From JBLMXQ01 sp050257855 (lineage in GTDB: Bacteria > Acidobacteriota > Vicinamibacteria > Vicinamibacterales > CAVVIG01): a stretch of DNA of 64,000 nucleotides. The stretch covers positions 1 to 64,000 of the forward strand of contig JBLMXQ010000139.1 of assembly GCA_050257855.1 (NCBI GenBank), written 5' to 3'. This document shows positions 61,048-64,000 of this stretch, piece after piece. A model generated the notes under the pieces. That model was not told where the DNA came from. It saw only the letters and a list, made by a program, of their open reading frames with translations, and did no database searches. A program made the translations under genes and the position numbers. How positions within the stretch are numbered: position 1 is the first letter of the stretch; every line of letters starts with the position of its first letter.

Positions 61048-63768
61048 TCAGGCCGACATCCGGCGGGCGTCCTCGGGCTGGCCGGTCTTGGACCGGAGTT
61101 GCTGAATGCCCAGCTCGATCCGCTCGGCCAGCTCGCGCTCGTGCTGGAGCGTGCGCAGCGTGTTGCGGGCCTCCTGCAGCACGAACTCGAGCCGAGTGAC
61201 CTTTTCGGCGACGTGATCCACGACCGCCTTCTGCTCGCCAAGCGCTTCGAGGTTGATGCGGACGTCATCGAGGAGGTGGACGATGGCGTTCGCCTTGGTC
61301 TGCACTTCGTCGACCAGCCTGCGGCGCTCGTCGATGGCCACGATGCGCTGGTCGGTTTCGGCAACCCGCGAGAGCAGCTCGTCGACGCGCGTCCTGAGCG
61401 CGGTGATCTCGGCCCGGTGCTCGGTCACGTACGCGAGATCCGCCTTGCTGCGGGCGGCGATCTCGTGGACCATCTGCACCTCCGCCTTGACGGCGTTGAC
61501 CAGTTGTCCGCGGCTCGAAATCGACTGGACGTTCGCGTCCAGCTCGTCGGCGATCTGCCTGATTGCGGCCACGCGTGATTCGACGTCCGCCAGCTTCTGT
61601 TCTCCGGCGGCGACCTGGGCCCGGCGCTGCTCCAGCCGCTTGAACATCTTTTCGGCGCGGGCGAGCTGGTCCTCGGATGCCTGAATCTGGCCGACCGCAT
61701 CGCGCTGGCGGTTCTGGACCCGATCGAGCTCGGCGATGAGCTCGTCCTTCATCGAGGTCGAACGCGCCAGCACGTCGGAAAGCGCCTGCATCTGTCTCGT
61801 GCGCTCGGCCACCTCGGCCGCCACCGCCCTGCTCTGCTCGACGAGCGCCGCAAACTGCGTCTGCTGCTCCGTGATGGTCGCCTCGTCGCTCTTGACGGTC
61901 GCGATGCGCTCCCCGGCGATGTCGACCTGGTCGCGCAGGGCGCCGACGTCGTCGACGAGCGCGACCAGCCGACCCTGGAGCTGACGCACGCCCTCGAGCT
62001 TGACCTGCGCATCGATCATCTGCGCCGCGAGCCCGTCGCACGCGGTCTTGAGCGTGTCGAGCTCGACGCGCCGCGCGAGCTGATCGTCGAGCCTGCGATC
62101 GACCTCGGCGCTGAGCGCGCTGAGGCCGTCGAGCCGCTCTGCGAGGTTCTCGGCGAACGGCACGCGCGCGCTCACCTGCGCGAGCCGGGCATCGAGATCG
62201 GCGACTGCCCCGTCGAGCCGTTCCGCCTTGCGGGTGCCCTCTTCGACCAGCGTCATCTTGGCAAGGATCGCGTCCATCTTCGCGTCGAGCTGGGGCGCAC
62301 GGGTCGACATGGCGGCCATGCGCTCGCCGAAGGCCTCCAGGGCGAGCCGATCGGCGCCCAGCCGGTCGCCGAGCTGCGCGATCTCCGCATGTGCCTTGTA
62401 GAAGTCCTGGACCTCGCTGCGGAGCGCGTCGAGATCCTGCCGGCTCTGGTGGAGCGCGTCCAGCTGCCACGAGGTCTTCTTCGCCAGGTCGTCGACCTCG
62501 CCGAGCTGGTCGTGCAGCGCTTCGAGCGAGGCCTGTCTGCCGGTCAGGTCGTCGGCCTGGGCGAACAGCGTCTCGAAGCGCTTCGACAACGCCTCGACCT
62601 TCGGCGCAAGCGCTGCCAGATCCCTGTCTCTTCCGGCGACTGCCTCCATGCGCGCTTCCGCTTCGCCTACCGTCGTTTCCAGCGAGTGGACTCGTTCGTC
62701 GAACGCCTCGAACTCCTTCTTGCGCATCGCGAGCGTCCCGACCTCCGCCCGGACGGTCTCGAGGAGGAGGGTCGCGTCGTTCTCGATCCTCGCGGTCTCG
62801 CGCTGCACATCCTGATTGAGCCTGGTGGCGGCCTCCATGCGGTGAAAGGTGTCGTCCGCGAGCTTCTCGATCCGCGAAACGGTCTCCTCGGCCTTCGCCG
62901 CCTCCTTGAGTCCCTCGTTCAGCTTCGCAACCTGCATATCCATCGCCCAGACCATTTCGTTCACGCGATTGCACTGGACGACGGCGTGCTCGACCGCCTG
63001 CTGTTGCGTCTCGAGCGCCTTCGCCTTGCGCGAGACGTGCTCGGCGAGCGCGTTGAGTGACGAGAGCCGCTCTTCCGTGCTCCGGCTCAGCTCGTGGAGC
63101 TGCATGAGCGGTTCGAGCTTCTTCTCCACCTCCTGCACGACGGTCACGGCCGCTTCCGTGTCCTCGCGCGCCTCGCGCGAGGTTTCGCGGATGCGCGCGT
63201 AGTCCTGCCCCAGGGCGGCCGCCGTTTCGCGGACCTCGTCCAGCTCGCCCTTGAGCGCGCCGGCCTGCGCCATGGACTGCGCGACCTCGTTCTGCGCCTC
63301 GCGCACGTGCACGCGCAGGTCCTCGAGCGCCTCGTGCTCCTTCCTCAGCGCATCGAGGCTCGCCTGCGTCTCGAGCGACTGCGCCGTGAGCGCCTGCACG
63401 GCCTCACGGTGCATCTGCAGCTCGCTGCCGGGCCCGAGCTCGTGCTGAACGGTCTGCTCCACCTGACGGGCGGAGTCGTGCAGCGCCTGGATGCGCTTGT
63501 CGACCTGCTCGAGCTCTCTGGTGCGGTCGTCGAGCGCTCCGATCCGGCCGGCAATCTCGTCCAGCTTCGACGTCATGGCGGACGCCTTCTCCGCGGCCTG
63601 ATCGAGCGATTTGCTGAGCGGCGTCAGCTTCGCGCTGCGGGTCGTCAGCGAGTTGAGCATCGCGCTGATCGCGCTCCGCTCCTCGCGCGCCGCAGCGATC
63701 AGCGCCTCGAGCTCCCCGCCGTGTTTCTGCGCGTCCTTCGCGCGCGTGTTCTTGAAGGCGTCCAGCAT
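61048..63768 (-). CDS. Large coiled-coil protein of unknown function
   Basis: The 906-residue product is almost entirely heptad-patterned coiled coil, rich in Glu, Ala, Leu, Arg and Gln (QAAEKASAMTSKLDEIAGRIGALDDRTREL is typical, shown in part). I see no nucleotide-binding motif, no membrane helix and no signal peptide, so it is probably cytoplasmic and structural. It resembles SMC/myosin-like sequences in composition only. The ATG at 63768 (LDAFKNTRAK) has AGGGGG nine bases upstream; the frame stays open to the window edge but the extra residues are not coiled coil. It is convergent with the MltD-like gene. Confidence 0.7.
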   Translation of the reverse strand: MLDAFKNTRAKDAQKHGGELEALIAAAREERSAISAMLNSLTTRSAKLTPLSKSLDQAAEKASAMTSKLDEIAGRIGALDDRTRELEQVDKRIQALHDSARQVEQTVQHELGPGSELQMHREAVQALTAQSLETQASLDALRKEHEALEDLRVHVREAQNEVAQSMAQAGALKGELDEVRETAAALGQDYARIRETSREAREDTEAAVTVVQEVEKKLEPLMQLHELSRSTEERLSSLNALAEHVSRKAKALETQQQAVEHAVVQCNRVNEMVWAMDMQVAKLNEGLKEAAKAEETVSRIEKLADDTFHRMEAATRLNQDVQRETARIENDATLLLETVRAEVGTLAMRKKEFEAFDERVHSLETTVGEAEARMEAVAGRDRDLAALAPKVEALSKRFETLFAQADDLTGRQASLEALHDQLGEVDDLAKKTSWQLDALHQSRQDLDALRSEVQDFYKAHAEIAQLGDRLGADRLALEAFGERMAAMSTRAPQLDAKMDAILAKMTLVEEGTRKAERLDGAVADLDARLAQVSARVPFAENLAERLDGLSALSAEVDRRLDDQLARRVELDTLKTACDGLAAQMIDAQVKLEGVRQLQGRLVALVDDVGALRDQVDIAGERIATVKSDEATITEQQTQFAALVEQSRAVAAEVAERTRQMQALSDVLARSTSMKDELIAELDRVQNRQRDAVGQIQASEDQLARAEKMFKRLEQRRAQVAAGEQKLADVESRVAAIRQIADELDANVQSISSRGQLVNAVKAEVQMVHEIAARSKADLAYVTEHRAEITALRTRVDELLSRVAETDQRIVAIDERRRLVDEVQTKANAIVHLLDDVRINLEALGEQKAVVDHVAEKVTRLEFVLQEARNTLRTLQHERELAERIELGIQQLRSKTGQPEDARRMSA

Positions 63769-64000
63769 GCCCGCATCCCCCTGCCGAATCCAATTGAAAG
63801 GAATCGTGCAGTCCACGTATCGGTCCCGGCCGCAGGATCGTGCAGGGTCTGCCACACCCGGCAGAGAGGGTGTGGGCAGGAAATGCCGCACGGCGACCCC
63901 GAGTCGCTGTTTCTCCGAGGAAATCGCGCCCGAGTCGCGCGCGGCGTCTCTTGCAGCCTCTACGGTCGTGCTGGCGAGTCTCAGGACGGCGGCCGTCATC
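63769..64000. other. Leader region of the coiled-coil gene with an inverted repeat
   Basis: No separate gene is evident in these 232 bases. An inverted repeat, CTGCCACACCC (63849-63859) and GGGTGTGGGCAG (63868-63879), pairs with one bulged base and an 8-base loop. No T-run follows on either strand. The minus-strand frame of the coiled-coil gene remains open through it, so a longer protein cannot be excluded. Confidence 0.35.

Overview
This is a G+C-rich window (roughly two thirds G+C by eye) packed with genes and containing no rRNA, tRNA, CRISPR array, insertion sequence or prophage that I can see. It is from a diderm bacterium: it carries Lpt lipopolysaccharide-export genes, a complete Tol-Pal system, a secretin and several lipoproteins. 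HprK together with a mannose-type EIIA beside rpoN, an LptF-LptG fusion, a PilMNO/GspG/secretin hybrid operon and a lone microcompartment shell gene suggest Acidobacteriota, perhaps Vicinamibacteria. That assignment is inference from gene content and order, not from a marker search.

Layout. 1-14196 (+): the 3' half of dnaE, accA, recJ, then an envelope/regulation run: an LptC/LptA-like protein, lptB, rpoN, hpf, hprK, rapZ, EIIA(Man), ptsH and ptsI. No sugar-specific EIIB/EIIC is present, so this PTS looks regulatory. 14206-20099 (-): tolQ-tolR-tolA-tolB-pal-cpoB followed by ssb and a small cupin gene, with a good promoter at 20151-20179. 20266-25708 (+): recN, miaB, a bifunctional-nuclease-family gene, then parA-parB behind its own strong sigma70-type promoter. 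25976-34457 (mostly -): a GH57 glycosidase, a fused LptF-LptG permease (+), a membrane-anchored PHP hydrolase, metK and xerD.

34543-43637 looks like an amino-sugar / peptidoglycan-recycling island: murQ, nagB, a BadF/BadG-type amino-sugar kinase, a GHL10 glycosyl hydrolase, two sodium:solute symporters, a serine beta-lactamase-fold hydrolase and an HXXEE membrane protein. Together they could import muropeptide sugars, phosphorylate them, remove lactate from MurNAc-6-P and feed fructose-6-P. The deacetylase NagA is not in the window.

43646-55122 (-) is a hybrid type IV pilus / type II secretion operon: gspF-gspE-pilM-pilN-pilO-pilP-like-secretin-two GspG-like pseudopilins, plus a third atypical pseudopilin-like gene. 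The secretin carries an N-terminal TPR region and a C-terminal cohesin-like domain. An Ig/PKD-domain lipoprotein gene with its own promoter sits inside this block on the opposite strand. 55274-56832 (-) holds a lytic transglycosylase and an unknown lipoprotein.

56924-58989 (+) is a two-gene microcompartment operon: one hexameric shell protein and one CoA-acylating aldehyde dehydrogenase with a long C-terminal extension that may include an encapsulation peptide. An MltD-like transglycosylase follows, behind a structured leader. The window ends in a 906-residue coiled-coil protein of unknown function.

The most unusual items are the minimal microcompartment operon, the TPR-secretin-cohesin protein and its hybrid pilus operon, the LptF-LptG fusion, the MurNAc-recycling island, and several families of short-word repeats and palindromes in the gaps between genes.
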